64,000 nt of DNA from contig CAWBTF010000036.1 in NCBI GenBank assembly GCA_963791595.1, forward strand, positions 173,161 to 237,160. The letters are read 5' to 3'. The notes below the pieces were generated by a model, which was given only the letters and a program-made list of their open reading frames with translations, did not search any database and had not been told where the DNA came from. The translations under genes and the position numbers were made by a program. Below are positions 10,290 through 18,524 of this stretch, one piece after another. Source of the DNA: JAEMQF01 sp963791595 (GTDB lineage: Bacteria; Pseudomonadota; Gammaproteobacteria; Burkholderiales; Burkholderiaceae_C). How positions within the stretch are numbered: position 1 is the first letter of the stretch; each line of letters begins with the position of its first letter.

Positions 10290-10892
10290 CTAAATGTTGC
10301 GATAGTCGTCGGGCGCGGTGGCCAGCGGCATGCGCGCGGCAAGGGTGTCGAGCATCTTCACCGCATCGCTTTCGACTTCGAGCAGGTGGCGCTGCACTGG
10401 CGTGACGAAGCCGTGCGCTTCAGCGCCGCGCATCATCGACGCGAAAGCGTCGTAGTAGCCGGCGACGTTGAGCAGGCCGAGCGGTTTGTCGTGGTAGCCC
10501 AACTGGCGCCACGACCAGACTTCGAACAGTTCCTCGAAGGTGCCGATGCCTCCCGGCAGTGCCAGGAAAGCGTCGCAGCGCTGCGCCATCATCAGTTTGC
10601 GCTCGTGCATCGTCTGCACCACGTGCAATTGCGCGAGGCCGGTATGGCCGACTTCGCGCTCCATCAGGCTTTGCGGAATCACGCCGGTCACGTGGGCACC
10701 GGCGGCGATGGCGGCATCGGCCACCGCGCCCATCAGCCCGGATCGGCCGCCGCCGTACACCAGGTTCCAGCCGCGCCGCCCGATCTGCGTGCCGACTTCC
10801 CGCGCTGCCTGGGTGAACGCCGGCAGCGTGCCAGGCCGCGAGCCGCAGTAGATGCACAGCGTCGGGCCTGACGCGGGAGTGCGATCAGCCAT
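10290..10892 (-). CDS. LOG family nucleoside-monophosphate phosphoribohydrolase
   Basis: A 200-residue Rossmann-like protein of the LOG (TIGR00730) family. These enzymes cleave ribose 5-phosphate from cytokinin nucleotides or from AMP. The defining motif PGGIGTFEELFE is near residues 115-126, with GGGRSGLMGAVADAA upstream binding phosphate. Its ATG overlaps the stop of dgkA by 8 bp, so the two are probably co-transcribed with dgkA first. In bacteria that do not live with plants the physiological substrate is uncertain. Confidence 0.88.
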   Translation of the reverse strand: MADRTPASGPTLCIYCGSRPGTLPAFTQAAREVGTQIGRRGWNLVYGGGRSGLMGAVADAAIAAGAHVTGVIPQSLMEREVGHTGLAQLHVVQTMHERKLMMAQRCDAFLALPGGIGTFEELFEVWSWRQLGYHDKPLGLLNVAGYYDAFASMMRGAEAHGFVTPVQRHLLEVESDAVKMLDTLAARMPLATAPDDYRNI

Positions 10893-11265
10893 GGAAGCGA
10901 GTCCAGATCGCGCCGCCCCAGACGCCTGCGCACAGCAGCAGCGACAGCAAGACCGCGGCGCTGCCGTAGTCCTTCGCGCGCTTGGACAGGTCGTGAAGCT
11001 CGAACGAGACGCGGTCGATCGCGGCCTCGACGGCGGAGTTGAGAAGTTCGACGATCAGCACCAGCATCACCGAGCCGAGCAGCAAGCTCGTCTCGACCCA
11101 ACCGCGCCCGAGCCAGAACGATGCCGGCACCAGCACCGCCGCCATCCAGAACTCTTGCCGAAACGCGCTTTCACTGCGGTAGGCGGCGCTCAAACCGGCG
11201 GCGGAATAACCGGCGGCATGCATGATGCGCGACAAGCCGGTGCGTCCCTTGTGGGGGTTGTTCAT
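10885..11265 (-). CDS. dgkA: Diacylglycerol kinase
   Basis: A 126-residue integral membrane protein that phosphorylates diacylglycerol to phosphatidic acid, recycling lipid released during envelope synthesis. It has the short prokaryotic DgkA layout: an N-terminal amphipathic segment (GLSAAYRSESAFRQE), then three membrane helices, with the catalytic/Mg2+ region LLNSAVEAAIDR before the second cytoplasmic loop. The length is normal. ATG at 11265 begins MNNPHKGRTG. It overlaps the LOG gene downstream. Confidence 0.93.
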   Translation of the reverse strand: MNNPHKGRTGLSRIMHAAGYSAAGLSAAYRSESAFRQEFWMAAVLVPASFWLGRGWVETSLLLGSVMLVLIVELLNSAVEAAIDRVSFELHDLSKRAKDYGSAAVLLSLLLCAGVWGGAIWTRFHG

Positions 11266-11309
11266 ATGGCTGCGGATTGTGCCCCGGGAGTCGGCCCAGA
11301 CGCCCGACC

Positions 11310-11837
11310 TCAGCCCGATGCTTGCGCGACGGCGCTGACCAAGCGCGTGTTGCACAGCGCGTCGTGCAAGAACTGGCGATCCGGGTGGGCGAAGCTGAGG
11401 GCCGCGTAGCCCAAGACGCCGAGCACGAGACCCAACAAAGGCACCCACAGCTGGGCCGAACCGATGAGCCAGGCGACCAGCAGCGCCGGCAAGAACCACA
11501 GCCAAGACAGGCAATAGCGCGCCAACGCCCGTCGCGGCGAAACGGGCGCACCGTCGCGACCGAGCAGCCGAATGCGCCAAGTCTTCATCGCCAGGGTCTG
11601 GCCCCCGTGCGTCCAGAACCAGACGAAGTAGATGGCGAGCACAACAAAGAGATAGAACTGGAGCAGGCTGCGGCCTGTCAGGGCGTGGCGTTGCTGCGAA
11701 AGGCTGGAGAACAGGTAGGCAGCGATCGTCACCACCGCGAACAGCAGCACGCCTTCGTAGACGAAACACGCCATGCGGCGCCGCAGGCTGGGCGTGCGCA
11801 AGTCGGCTGCGTCCTGCGACGGCGCCAAGCGACTCAC
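11310..11837 (-). CDS. RDD family membrane protein
   Basis: About 175 residues with an RDD-type membrane domain: RRRMACFVYEG, a helix, then GGQTLAMKTWRIRLLGRDG and further hydrophobic segments. The family role is unknown; some members have been linked to ion transport. The GTG at 11837 overlaps the TGA of the upstream DUF3106 gene in the pattern GTGA, so I chose it as the start. It is the last gene of the sigma-factor operon. Confidence 0.82.
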   Translation of the reverse strand: MSRLAPSQDAADLRTPSLRRRMACFVYEGVLLFAVVTIAAYLFSSLSQQRHALTGRSLLQFYLFVVLAIYFVWFWTHGGQTLAMKTWRIRLLGRDGAPVSPRRALARYCLSWLWFLPALLVAWLIGSAQLWVPLLGLVLGVLGYAALSFAHPDRQFLHDALCNTRLVSAVAQASG

Positions 11838-12712
11838 TGATTCCGGGCGGGTTCGGAAGCGGCCGCAGAGCGAGCCGCAGCGCCCTGTGGGCCGCGTGTG
11901 GGCAGCAGGGTGCTCTTGTCGACAAAGCCTGGGCTTGCGGCGATCTTGGGCAATCCAGGTTGCTGGTGTGCAGGTGGCGACGCTTTCTTGGCGATGCTCG
12001 TCGTGGTGGCGCCAGGTTGGACCTGGACGGCAGCCGAAGTGATGGGCGTGGGCCGCGCCGAAAGCGCGGGATTGGGAACGATGTTGGACTTGGCCAGCGC
12101 CGGCACCGGCTTTCCATCTGTGCGTTCGGCCGCGGTGCGCCGCGGGCCGTTGCCGGCGTTGACCGGTGCGGTCGCGGCGGCCTGCTCCGAAAGCTTGCGC
12201 TTCTGCTCGGGCGGCAGCGCTTGGTACGCCTCCCATTGCGCGGGCCGGTCCTGCGGCGCGACGCGCTTGGCCGCCTGAAACTGCTGGCGCGCCACGCCGC
12301 GCTCCTTCGGACTGAGCTTCGCCCAGTCGGCCATGCGCTCCTGCACGCGTGCCTGTTCCGCTGGCGCCATGGCCGGGTACTTGGCGGCAATCGCGAGCCA
12401 CTTCTGCTTGCGCTCGGCGTCGATGGAGGGCCACTCGCGCTCCAGCGGTTTCAGGATCTCGGCCTGTGTGCGGCTGAGGTCCTGCCAACGGGGTTTGGCT
12501 TCGTCGGCGGGTCTGGTGCTGGGCTTGGCCGCGGGGGTGGTGACGGCCCGAGCTGGCGCCGGGGTCTGCCCCTGCGCATTCGTCTGCGCCTGAGCGGCCG
12601 AGGTGAACTCGGTTGCGAACAGCAAAGCGACGGCAATCAAGGCGCTGCCGATGCCCAAGCCGAATTCAGTCCGAATGAAAGTCAAGGTCCTCGTCACACT
12701 CGCAAGCCTCAA
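11834..12712 (-). CDS. DUF3106 protein, exported, Ala/Pro-rich
   Basis: A 292-residue protein of unknown function. A hydrophobic N-terminal segment (ALIAVALLFATEF) ending in an AQA-like site predicts export to the periplasm. Residues 70-165 form a charged helical domain with repeated W-x-x-L-[S/P]-[P/x]-[E/x] elements (WQDLSRTQAE, WAKLSPKERG, YQALPPEQKR), the DUF3106 pattern. The C-terminal 120 residues are low complexity. It overlaps DUF3619 upstream (ATGA-type, 4 bp) and the RDD gene downstream. The repeats faintly recall LTxxQ-type periplasmic stress proteins; that is only an impression. Confidence 0.8.
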   Translation of the reverse strand: MRLASVTRTLTFIRTEFGLGIGSALIAVALLFATEFTSAAQAQTNAQGQTPAPARAVTTPAAKPSTRPADEAKPRWQDLSRTQAEILKPLEREWPSIDAERKQKWLAIAAKYPAMAPAEQARVQERMADWAKLSPKERGVARQQFQAAKRVAPQDRPAQWEAYQALPPEQKRKLSEQAAATAPVNAGNGPRRTAAERTDGKPVPALAKSNIVPNPALSARPTPITSAAVQVQPGATTTSIAKKASPPAHQQPGLPKIAASPGFVDKSTLLPTRGPQGAAARSAAASEPARNQ

Positions 12713-13152
12713 TCCTTTGGCAGTTTCAGGTACTCCACGAATCCGGCGTCACTGTAGGCCTTGGGAGGCAGGTCGTCGGCCAGCAAGTCCGCGTCAATTT
12801 CCGCGGCAATCGAGATTTGTGCCTCGGTTTGTGCGTGTTGGATGAGCGCAAGCCCGGCGATCAAGGCGATCAGCGGCAACAGTGAGGCGACTTTCACGCC
12901 CCAGGCGCCGAACCAGCCGCCCAACACCAGGGAGCCCGAGTTCGTGGCGCCCAGGGTGGGTACCGCGGCGTTGGCTGCGCGCACGGCGCGCGCGCGCTGC
13001 AGGGCGGATTCGCGCGAAAACCGCAGGCGCTCGGTGACTTCTGGAGCCAGGGCCTGTGCGCCTTGGTTCAGCCGGGCAACCACGCGCTCGGCAAACTGCG
13101 CCTGGGCCGACGCCAGCGCGGAAAACAGTTCGACGGAGTTCGTGCTCGTCAT
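12709..13152 (-). CDS. DUF3619 single-pass membrane protein, possible anti-sigma partner
   Basis: A 147-residue protein whose N-terminal half is soluble and helical (FAERVVARLNQGAQAL, then an Arg/Ala-rich stretch). It has one membrane helix at about 88-108 (VASLLPLIALIAGLALI) and a short acidic tail. It matches the DUF3619 family, which in Burkholderiales sits directly behind an ECF sigma factor. The position 10 bp after the sigma gene and the topology fit an anti-sigma factor, but this is inference from context and no catalytic motif is visible. Confidence 0.78.
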   Translation of the reverse strand: MTSTNSVELFSALASAQAQFAERVVARLNQGAQALAPEVTERLRFSRESALQRARAVRAANAAVPTLGATNSGSLVLGGWFGAWGVKVASLLPLIALIAGLALIQHAQTEAQISIAAEIDADLLADDLPPKAYSDAGFVEYLKLPKD

Positions 13153-13162
13153 GTTCGTGCTC

Positions 13163-13738
13163 TCACAGTGTGATTCCCTTTGCCTTCAGCGCCTTGGCCA
13201 ATGCGTGCACTGCCCGGGAACAGTGCGTCTTCACACTGCCCTGCGAGCATCCCATGGCCACGGCGGTCTCGGCAACATCGAGTTCTTCCCAGTAACGCAA
13301 CAAGAAGGCCTCACGTTGACGCTGTGGCAGCTCGGCCACCTCGGCGTCGATGGATTTCAGAATTTGTGCGCGCGACAGCGAGTCTGCGGCGCTTTCCGCT
13401 TCGGCACGACCATCGGGCTTGAGCGCTTCGAGCGACTCGAGGATGTCGAAATCTTCGCCGTCGTCGCCAGCGCCGGTGAAATCGGAAAAGTTCCTGAATA
13501 CCGCGTTGCGCACCTTCTGGCGCCGAAACCAGTCCATCGTCGCGTTGGACAGGATGCGCTGGAACAGCAGCGGCAACTCCGCAGCCGGGCGGTCGGCGTA
13601 GCTCTCCGAGAGCCGAATCATCGTGTCCTGCACGATGTCGAGCGCCGCGTCGTCGTCGCGAACGGCGTAGACGGCACGCTTGAAGGCGCGCTTCTCGACG
13701 CTCTTGAGGAAGTCGGATAGTTCTTTGTCGGATGCCAA
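13163..13738 (-). CDS. ECF-type RNA polymerase sigma factor
   Basis: A 191-residue sigma-70 family protein with region 2 (AALDIVQDTMIRL, then ILSNATMDWFRRQKVR) and region 4 (LPQRQREAFLLRYWEELDVAETA plus CSQGSVKTHCSRAVHALA helix-turn-helix). It heads an operon with DUF3619, DUF3106 and RDD genes. The start is TTG at 13738, which gives the usual N-terminus (KELSDFLKSVEKRAFKRAVY); no ATG fits. A GATAAT on the minus strand at 13784-13779 may be its -10. Its regulon is unknown. Confidence 0.88.
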   Translation of the reverse strand: MASDKELSDFLKSVEKRAFKRAVYAVRDDDAALDIVQDTMIRLSESYADRPAAELPLLFQRILSNATMDWFRRQKVRNAVFRNFSDFTGAGDDGEDFDILESLEALKPDGRAEAESAADSLSRAQILKSIDAEVAELPQRQREAFLLRYWEELDVAETAVAMGCSQGSVKTHCSRAVHALAKALKAKGITL

Positions 13739-13987
13739 CGGCGGCGCGCCTCGGGCCTCGGCCCAGAAAACGGGCGCGATTATCTCATCGCGATTCGATG
13801 CTGGTTTTCAGCAGTGTCCGCGCCGATGAAGCGATGACATAATGCTGCTTCGCACAATTCACGCCCGGCGCAGCCACCCCGATCCCGAGGGGCTTGGCGG
13901 TCGGGCCAACAGGCACCACACCCGCCTCACGAGGGCAGGGAGAGGTGCACCGATGGTTTTTCGTCAGAGAAATTCGCAGAGGTTCAA

Positions 13988-15760
13988 ATGGATATGTCTG
14001 CCGCCGAACTGCGGCGAGCTGCGCAAGCTCAGCCCAACACTCCCACCGAAGATCCCAACGGCTCGGAAATCCTCGTCCGCTGCCTGCAAGCCGAGGGCGT
14101 GAAGTACCTCTGGGGGTACCCCGGAGGCGCCGTTCTCTACATCTACGACGCCTTGTACAAGCAGGGCAGCATCGAGCATGTGCTGGTGCGCCATGAACAG
14201 GCCGCCGTGCACGCGGCCGATGGCTATGCGCGCGCCACCGGCGAGGTCGGCGTCGCGCTGGTGACGTCCGGACCCGGTGTCACGAATGCCGTGACCGGCA
14301 TTGCCACGGCGTACATGGATTCGATCCCGATGGTCATCATCACCGGCCAGGTGCCCACGCCTGCGATCGGCCTGGACGCGTTCCAGGAATGCGACACGGT
14401 GGGCATCACACGCCCCATCGTCAAGCACAACTTTCTCGTCAAGGACGTTCGCGACCTCGCGCTGACGATGAAAAAGGCGTTCCACATCGCGCGCAGCGGC
14501 CGGCCTGGGCCGGTGGTGGTGGACATTCCGAAGGACATCTCGCTCAATACCGCGCCGTTCAGCTACCCGGCGACGCTGGAGATGCGTTCCTACAACCCGG
14601 TGCGCAAGGGCCATGGCGGCCAGATCCGCAAGGCGGTGCAACTGCTATTGTCGGCCAAGCGCCCCTACATCTACACCGGCGGTGGCGTGATCCTGGGCAA
14701 CGCCTGCGGCGAGCTTCGACAGCTGGTCGACCTGCTCGGCTACCCCTGCACCAACACCTTGATGGGCCTGGGTGCGTATCCGGCGAGCGACCCGAAGTTC
14801 CTGGGAATGCTCGGCATGCATGGCACCTACGAGGCCAACATGACGATGCAGAACTGCGACGTGCTGATCGCGGTCGGCGCGCGCTTCGACGATCGGGTGA
14901 TCGGCAACCCGAAGCACTTCGCGAGCGTGGAGCGCAAGATCATTCACATCGACATCGACCCGTCATCGATCTCGAAGCGGGTGCGAGTCGACATTCCCAT
15001 CGTCGGCGACGTGAAAGACGTGCTGCAGGACCTGATCGCGCAGGTCAAGGAGAGCCCGGCCAAGCCCGATGCCGCGGCACTCTCGGCATGGTGGGGGCAG
15101 ATCAACCAGTGGCGCAAGCAGGAGTGCCTGAGCTACAAGAACAGCGCCGAGGTCATCAAGCCACAGTTCGTCGTCGAAAAGCTCTGGGAGCTGACCAAGG
15201 GCAGCGACGCCTACATCACCTCCGACGTGGGCCAGCACCAGATGTGGGCGGCGCAGTACTACCGCTTCGAAGAGCCGCGGCGCTGGATCAACTCCGGCGG
15301 CCTGGGGACGATGGGCGTGGGCCTGCCGTACGCGATGGGCATCAAGCTCGCCAAGCCGCAGGCCGACGTGTTCTGCGTGACGGGCGAAGGTTCGATCCAG
15401 ATGTGCATTCAGGAGTTGTCGACCTGTCTGCAGTACAAGACGCCGGTCAAGATCGTGTCGCTGAACAACCGCTACCTCGGCATGGTCCGGCAGTGGCAGC
15501 AGATTGATTACGGCGGGCGCTACTCGCACAGCTACATGGACGCGCTTCCCGATTTCGTGAAGCTCGCCGAGGCCTACGGGCATGTCGGGTTGCTGGTCGA
15601 GAAGCCCGGCGACGTGGAAGGAGCGCTGCGCGAGGCGATCCGCCTCAAGGACCGCACCGTGTTCCTCGACATTCGCACCGACCCGACGGAAAACGTCTGG
15701 CCGATGGTGAAGGCAGGCAAGGGCATCACGGAGATGCTGTTGGGCTCCGAAGACCTGTAG
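13988..15760 (+). CDS. ilvB: Acetolactate synthase, large (catalytic) subunit
   Basis: A 590-residue thiamine-diphosphate enzyme that condenses two pyruvates to acetolactate (valine/leucine) or pyruvate with 2-oxobutyrate (isoleucine). Visible are the TPP Glu in HEQAAVHAADGYA, the FAD/central domain (GVILGNACGELRQL) and the C-terminal GEGSIQMCIQEL with the TPP/Mg motif and NNRYLGMVRQWQ. Full length. It begins the ilvB-ilvN-ilvC series. About 140 bp of leader precede it, with a CATAAT at 13838-13843 as a possible -10. I see no run of branched-chain codons or terminator to argue for attenuation here. Confidence 0.95.
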   Translation: MDMSAAELRRAAQAQPNTPTEDPNGSEILVRCLQAEGVKYLWGYPGGAVLYIYDALYKQGSIEHVLVRHEQAAVHAADGYARATGEVGVALVTSGPGVTNAVTGIATAYMDSIPMVIITGQVPTPAIGLDAFQECDTVGITRPIVKHNFLVKDVRDLALTMKKAFHIARSGRPGPVVVDIPKDISLNTAPFSYPATLEMRSYNPVRKGHGGQIRKAVQLLLSAKRPYIYTGGGVILGNACGELRQLVDLLGYPCTNTLMGLGAYPASDPKFLGMLGMHGTYEANMTMQNCDVLIAVGARFDDRVIGNPKHFASVERKIIHIDIDPSSISKRVRVDIPIVGDVKDVLQDLIAQVKESPAKPDAAALSAWWGQINQWRKQECLSYKNSAEVIKPQFVVEKLWELTKGSDAYITSDVGQHQMWAAQYYRFEEPRRWINSGGLGTMGVGLPYAMGIKLAKPQADVFCVTGEGSIQMCIQELSTCLQYKTPVKIVSLNNRYLGMVRQWQQIDYGGRYSHSYMDALPDFVKLAEAYGHVGLLVEKPGDVEGALREAIRLKDRTVFLDIRTDPTENVWPMVKAGKGITEMLLGSEDL

Positions 15761-15940
15761 TGCGCCGCGCGCGGGCGGGCGAGCCGGTGTTACCGCACCG
15801 GTGGCGCGGTCCAGCGCAAAGCGGGCTTCAGCTTCGGCAATCGATCGAACCCCATCTCATTCAAAAACCAGTCAGCGATTCGGTGTGGCTGAGGTCCGCG
15901 GGTTACCGCCGGCGGATCGACGAGCGCACCGAACAACACC

Positions 15941-16432
15941 ATGAAACACATCATCGCCTTGCTCCTCGAGAACGAACCAGGAGCCTTGTCGCGTGTCGTC
16001 GGCCTGTTCTCCGCCCGTGGCTACAACATCGAGAGCCTGACCGTCGCACCGACGGAAGACGCCTCGCTGTCGCGCATGACGATCGTGACCACCGGTTCCG
16101 ACGAAGTGATCGAGCAGATCACGAAACACCTGAACCGGCTGATCGAGGTGATCAAGGTCGTCGACCTGACCGAAGGCGCTTTCACCGAACGCGAGCTCAT
16201 GCTCATCAAGGTTCGCGCGGTCGGCAAGGAGCGCGAGGAAATGAAACGCATGGCCGACATCTTTCGCGGCCGAATCATCGATGTGACGGAAAAGAGCTAC
16301 ACGATCGAGCTGACCGGTGACGCCGGCAAGCTCGATGCGTTCCTGGTAGCGATCGACCGTACCGCGATCCTGGAAACCGTGCGCACCGGCACCAGCGGGA
16401 TCGGTCGCGGCGAGCGCATCCTGCGCGTATGA
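15941..16432 (+). CDS. ilvN: Acetolactate synthase, small regulatory subunit
   Basis: A 163-residue regulatory subunit (also called ilvH). It stabilises IlvB and mediates feedback inhibition by valine. The N-terminal ACT domain begins MKHIIALLLENEPGALSRVV with GLFSARGYNIESL, the usual effector-binding segment. The C-terminal domain ends GRGERILRV. Normal length. It lies 180 bp behind ilvB; that gap holds a CCGGTG/CACCGG hairpin without a U-tract, so I do not call it a terminator. Confidence 0.95.
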   Translation: MKHIIALLLENEPGALSRVVGLFSARGYNIESLTVAPTEDASLSRMTIVTTGSDEVIEQITKHLNRLIEVIKVVDLTEGAFTERELMLIKVRAVGKEREEMKRMADIFRGRIIDVTEKSYTIELTGDAGKLDAFLVAIDRTAILETVRTGTSGIGRGERILRV

Positions 16433-16488
16433 CAATCCTGTCGACCGGCAGAATTGACATTCAAGATATTCAATAGAAGGAGCATGCA

Positions 16489-17505
16489 ATGAAGGTTTAT
16501 TACGACAAGGACGCCGACCTGAGCCTCGTCAAGGGCAAGAACGTGACGATCATCGGCTACGGTTCGCAGGGCCATGCCCACGCGCAAAACCTGAATGACA
16601 GCGGCGTCAAGGTCACGGTCGGGCTGCGCCGTGGCGGTGCGTCGTGGAACAAGGCTGAGAAGGCGGGCTTGCGCGTCGCCGAAGTGGCCGAAGCCGTGAA
16701 GAAGGCGGACGTCGTGATGATGCTGTTGCCCGACGAGCAGATCGCCGCCGTCTACAAGAACGACGTCGAACCGCACATGAAGCAGGGCGCGTCGCTGGCC
16801 TTCGCGCATGGCTTCAACGTGCACTACGGTCAGGTCGTGCCGCGCGATGACCTCGATGTATGGATGGTCGCACCCAAGGCTCCCGGGCACACCGTGCGCA
16901 ACACCTATACCCAGGGCGGAGGCGTGCCGCATCTGGTGGCGGTGCACGCCGACAAGAGCGGCAAGGCGCGCGACCTGGCGCTGAGCTACGCCGCGGCCAA
17001 TGGCGGCGGCAAGGCCGGCATCATCGAAACCAATTTCCGCGAAGAGACTGAAACCGACCTGTTCGGCGAACAGGCGGTGCTGTGCGGGGGCACGGTCGAA
17101 CTGATCAAGGCAGGATTCGAGACCCTGGTGGAGGCCGGTTACGCGCCCGAGATGGCCTACTTCGAATGCCTGCACGAGCTGAAGCTGATCGTCGACCTGA
17201 TCTATGAGGGCGGCATCGCGAACATGAATTACTCGATCTCCAACAATGCCGAGTACGGCGAGTACGTGAGTGGCCCGAAGATCGTGAACGAGCAGACCAA
17301 GGAGACGATGCGGCAAATGCTGCGCGACATCCAGACCGGTGAGTACGCGAAGAGTTTCATCCTCGAAAACCGCGCTGGCGCACCCACTCTGCTGTCGCGC
17401 CGAAGGCTGATGGGCGAGCACCAGATCGAGGTAATCGGCGAAAAGCTGCGTGCGATGATGCCTTGGATCAAGGCCAACAAGCTCGTCGACAAGAGCCGCA
17501 ACTGA
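16489..17505 (+). CDS. ilvC: Ketol-acid reductoisomerase (class I)
   Basis: A 338-residue short-form enzyme that isomerises and reduces acetolactate to dihydroxyisovalerate with NADPH. It has the NADPH-binding GYGSQGHAHAQNL near residue 25, GGGKAGIIETNFREETETDL with the Mg2+-binding Asp/Glu, and the C-terminal knotted domain ending DKSRN. An AAGGAG ribosome site lies 7 bp before the ATG. A TTGACA occurs in the 56-bp gap after ilvN but has no well-placed -10, so I treat ilvC as part of the ilvBN transcript. Confidence 0.96.
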   Translation: MKVYYDKDADLSLVKGKNVTIIGYGSQGHAHAQNLNDSGVKVTVGLRRGGASWNKAEKAGLRVAEVAEAVKKADVVMMLLPDEQIAAVYKNDVEPHMKQGASLAFAHGFNVHYGQVVPRDDLDVWMVAPKAPGHTVRNTYTQGGGVPHLVAVHADKSGKARDLALSYAAANGGGKAGIIETNFREETETDLFGEQAVLCGGTVELIKAGFETLVEAGYAPEMAYFECLHELKLIVDLIYEGGIANMNYSISNNAEYGEYVSGPKIVNEQTKETMRQMLRDIQTGEYAKSFILENRAGAPTLLSRRRLMGEHQIEVIGEKLRAMMPWIKANKLVDKSRN

Positions 17506-17525
17506 CGCGCTGTTCCATCGCGATC

Positions 17526-18362
17526 ATGGCCGAAGACCCGCACGACGCCTCCGACGACCCGGCGCAGCTGGCGAACCCGCCGCTGCGGCCGAAACGCAAG
17601 GGCCTGTACGTCTTGCCGAATGCGATTTCGCTGGCGGCATTGTTCGCCAGCTTCTACGCGATCGTGATGGCGATGAACGGCCGCTTCGAGCTGTCGGCCT
17701 ATGGCATCTTCAGTGCCGCAGTGCTCGACAGCCTGGACGGCCGCGTCGCGCGCATGACCAATTCGCAGAGTGCGTTCGGCGAGCAGATGGACAGCCTGTG
17801 CGACATGGTCAGCTTCGGCGCGGCGCCGGCCCTGATCGTCTATGAATGGGCTTTGCGAGACCTCGGCAAATGGGGCTGGTTCCCGGCGTTTGTCTACATC
17901 GCCGGCGCGGCTTTGCGGCTGGCGCGCTTCAACACCAACATCGGCGTCGTCGACAGGCGCTATTTCCAGGGCTTGCCGAGCCCTGCGGCGGCGGCCTTGG
18001 TCATGGGCCTGATCTGGGTCATGGACGATGCCGGCCTGAGGGGCGTGAACAAGATCGACTGGTTGGCCTGGACGGCCTTCGCCGTCACGCTTTACGCCGG
18101 GCTGACGATGGTGACGAACGCGCCGTTCTACAGCTTCAAGGACGTGAGCTTCAAGCGCAGCGTTCCGTTCATCGTCATCGTGGCGATCGCGCTGGCCATT
18201 GCGGTCATCAACATCCACCCGCCGATCGTGCTGTTCGCGCTGTTTTGCATCTACGGCGTGTCGGGCTATGTCGTTTATGCGTGGAAACGCATGAAGGGTC
18301 GCCCGGTGAGCGTGATTGCCACGTCGACGGACGAACCCGACGAAGAGGGTTTGCATCGGTGA
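17526..18362 (+). CDS. pssA: CDP-diacylglycerol-serine O-phosphatidyltransferase
   Basis: A 278-residue multi-spanning membrane enzyme that makes phosphatidylserine, the precursor of phosphatidylethanolamine. It carries the complete CDP-alcohol phosphotransferase signature DG-x2-AR-x8-G-x3-D-x3-D (starting DGRVAR near residue 73), with several membrane helices after it. It is the type II form, as expected where it neighbours ilvC/leuA in betaproteobacteria. The ATG at 17526 is 20 bp after ilvC. Its 3' end overlaps the promoter of the leuA leader. Confidence 0.92.
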   Translation: MAEDPHDASDDPAQLANPPLRPKRKGLYVLPNAISLAALFASFYAIVMAMNGRFELSAYGIFSAAVLDSLDGRVARMTNSQSAFGEQMDSLCDMVSFGAAPALIVYEWALRDLGKWGWFPAFVYIAGAALRLARFNTNIGVVDRRYFQGLPSPAAAALVMGLIWVMDDAGLRGVNKIDWLAWTAFAVTLYAGLTMVTNAPFYSFKDVSFKRSVPFIVIVAIALAIAVINIHPPIVLFALFCIYGVSGYVVYAWKRMKGRPVSVIATSTDEPDEEGLHR

Positions 18363-18387
18363 CCGGCCGTTCGTGCCATGCTATATT
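18359..18387 (+). promoter_or_regulatory. Probable leuA promoter
   Basis: GTGACC (18359-18364) and TATATT (18382-18387) are separated by exactly 17 bp. The -10 differs from consensus at one position. Transcription should start about 7 bp further on, at or next to the A of the leader-peptide ATG at 18395, so the leader peptide would have no ribosome site. The -35 overlaps the pssA stop codon. Confidence 0.55.
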
Positions 18388-18394
18388 GCGGGCC

Positions 18395-18451
18395 ATGACT
18401 GATCCGCGCCCCCTTTCCATTTCGCTACTAGGAGTACCCGGGGCTCGTTGA
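18395..18451 (+). CDS. leuL: leuA leader peptide (attenuation peptide)
   Basis: An 18-residue open frame, MTDPRPLSISLLGVPGAR, ending in TGA and placed between a promoter and a terminator hairpin upstream of leuA. Two consecutive leucines are coded by CTA CTA, a codon otherwise rare in this GC-rich window. E. coli leuL likewise uses CTA codons as the stall site. The likely role is to sense charged tRNA-Leu: stalling on CTA would favour antitermination and leuA transcription. No ribosome site is visible, consistent with leaderless translation from a start at about 18395. Confidence 0.65.
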   Translation: MTDPRPLSISLLGVPGAR

Positions 18452-18474
18452 TCGACTGTTCCTTCCTGTCGCTA

Positions 18475-18513
18475 CGGCCCGTCTGCACACCGCAACGGGC
18501 CGTTTTGTTTTTT
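18475..18513 (+). terminator. Attenuator terminator before leuA
   Basis: A perfect 8-bp stem CGGCCCGT/ACGGGCCG (18475-18482 and 18495-18502) with a 12-base loop is followed by TTTTGTTTTTT. It is a strong intrinsic terminator placed 24 bp after the leader-peptide stop and 11 bp before the leuA ATG. Part of the 5' stem (CCCG) could pair with CGGG near the end of the leader peptide as an antiterminator. Confidence 0.75.
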
Positions 18514-18524
18514 GGAGACTCGCC

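Noticed and set aside
13844..13987. Possible attenuator leader peptide before ilvB
   Set aside because: A short frame starts at 13842, but it has no cluster of Leu, Val or Ile codons and no terminator hairpin with a T-run precedes ilvB.
15761..15940. Hairpin CCGGTG/CACCGG between ilvB and ilvN as a terminator
   Set aside because: No T-tract follows, and ilvN belongs to the same pathway, so transcription most likely continues.
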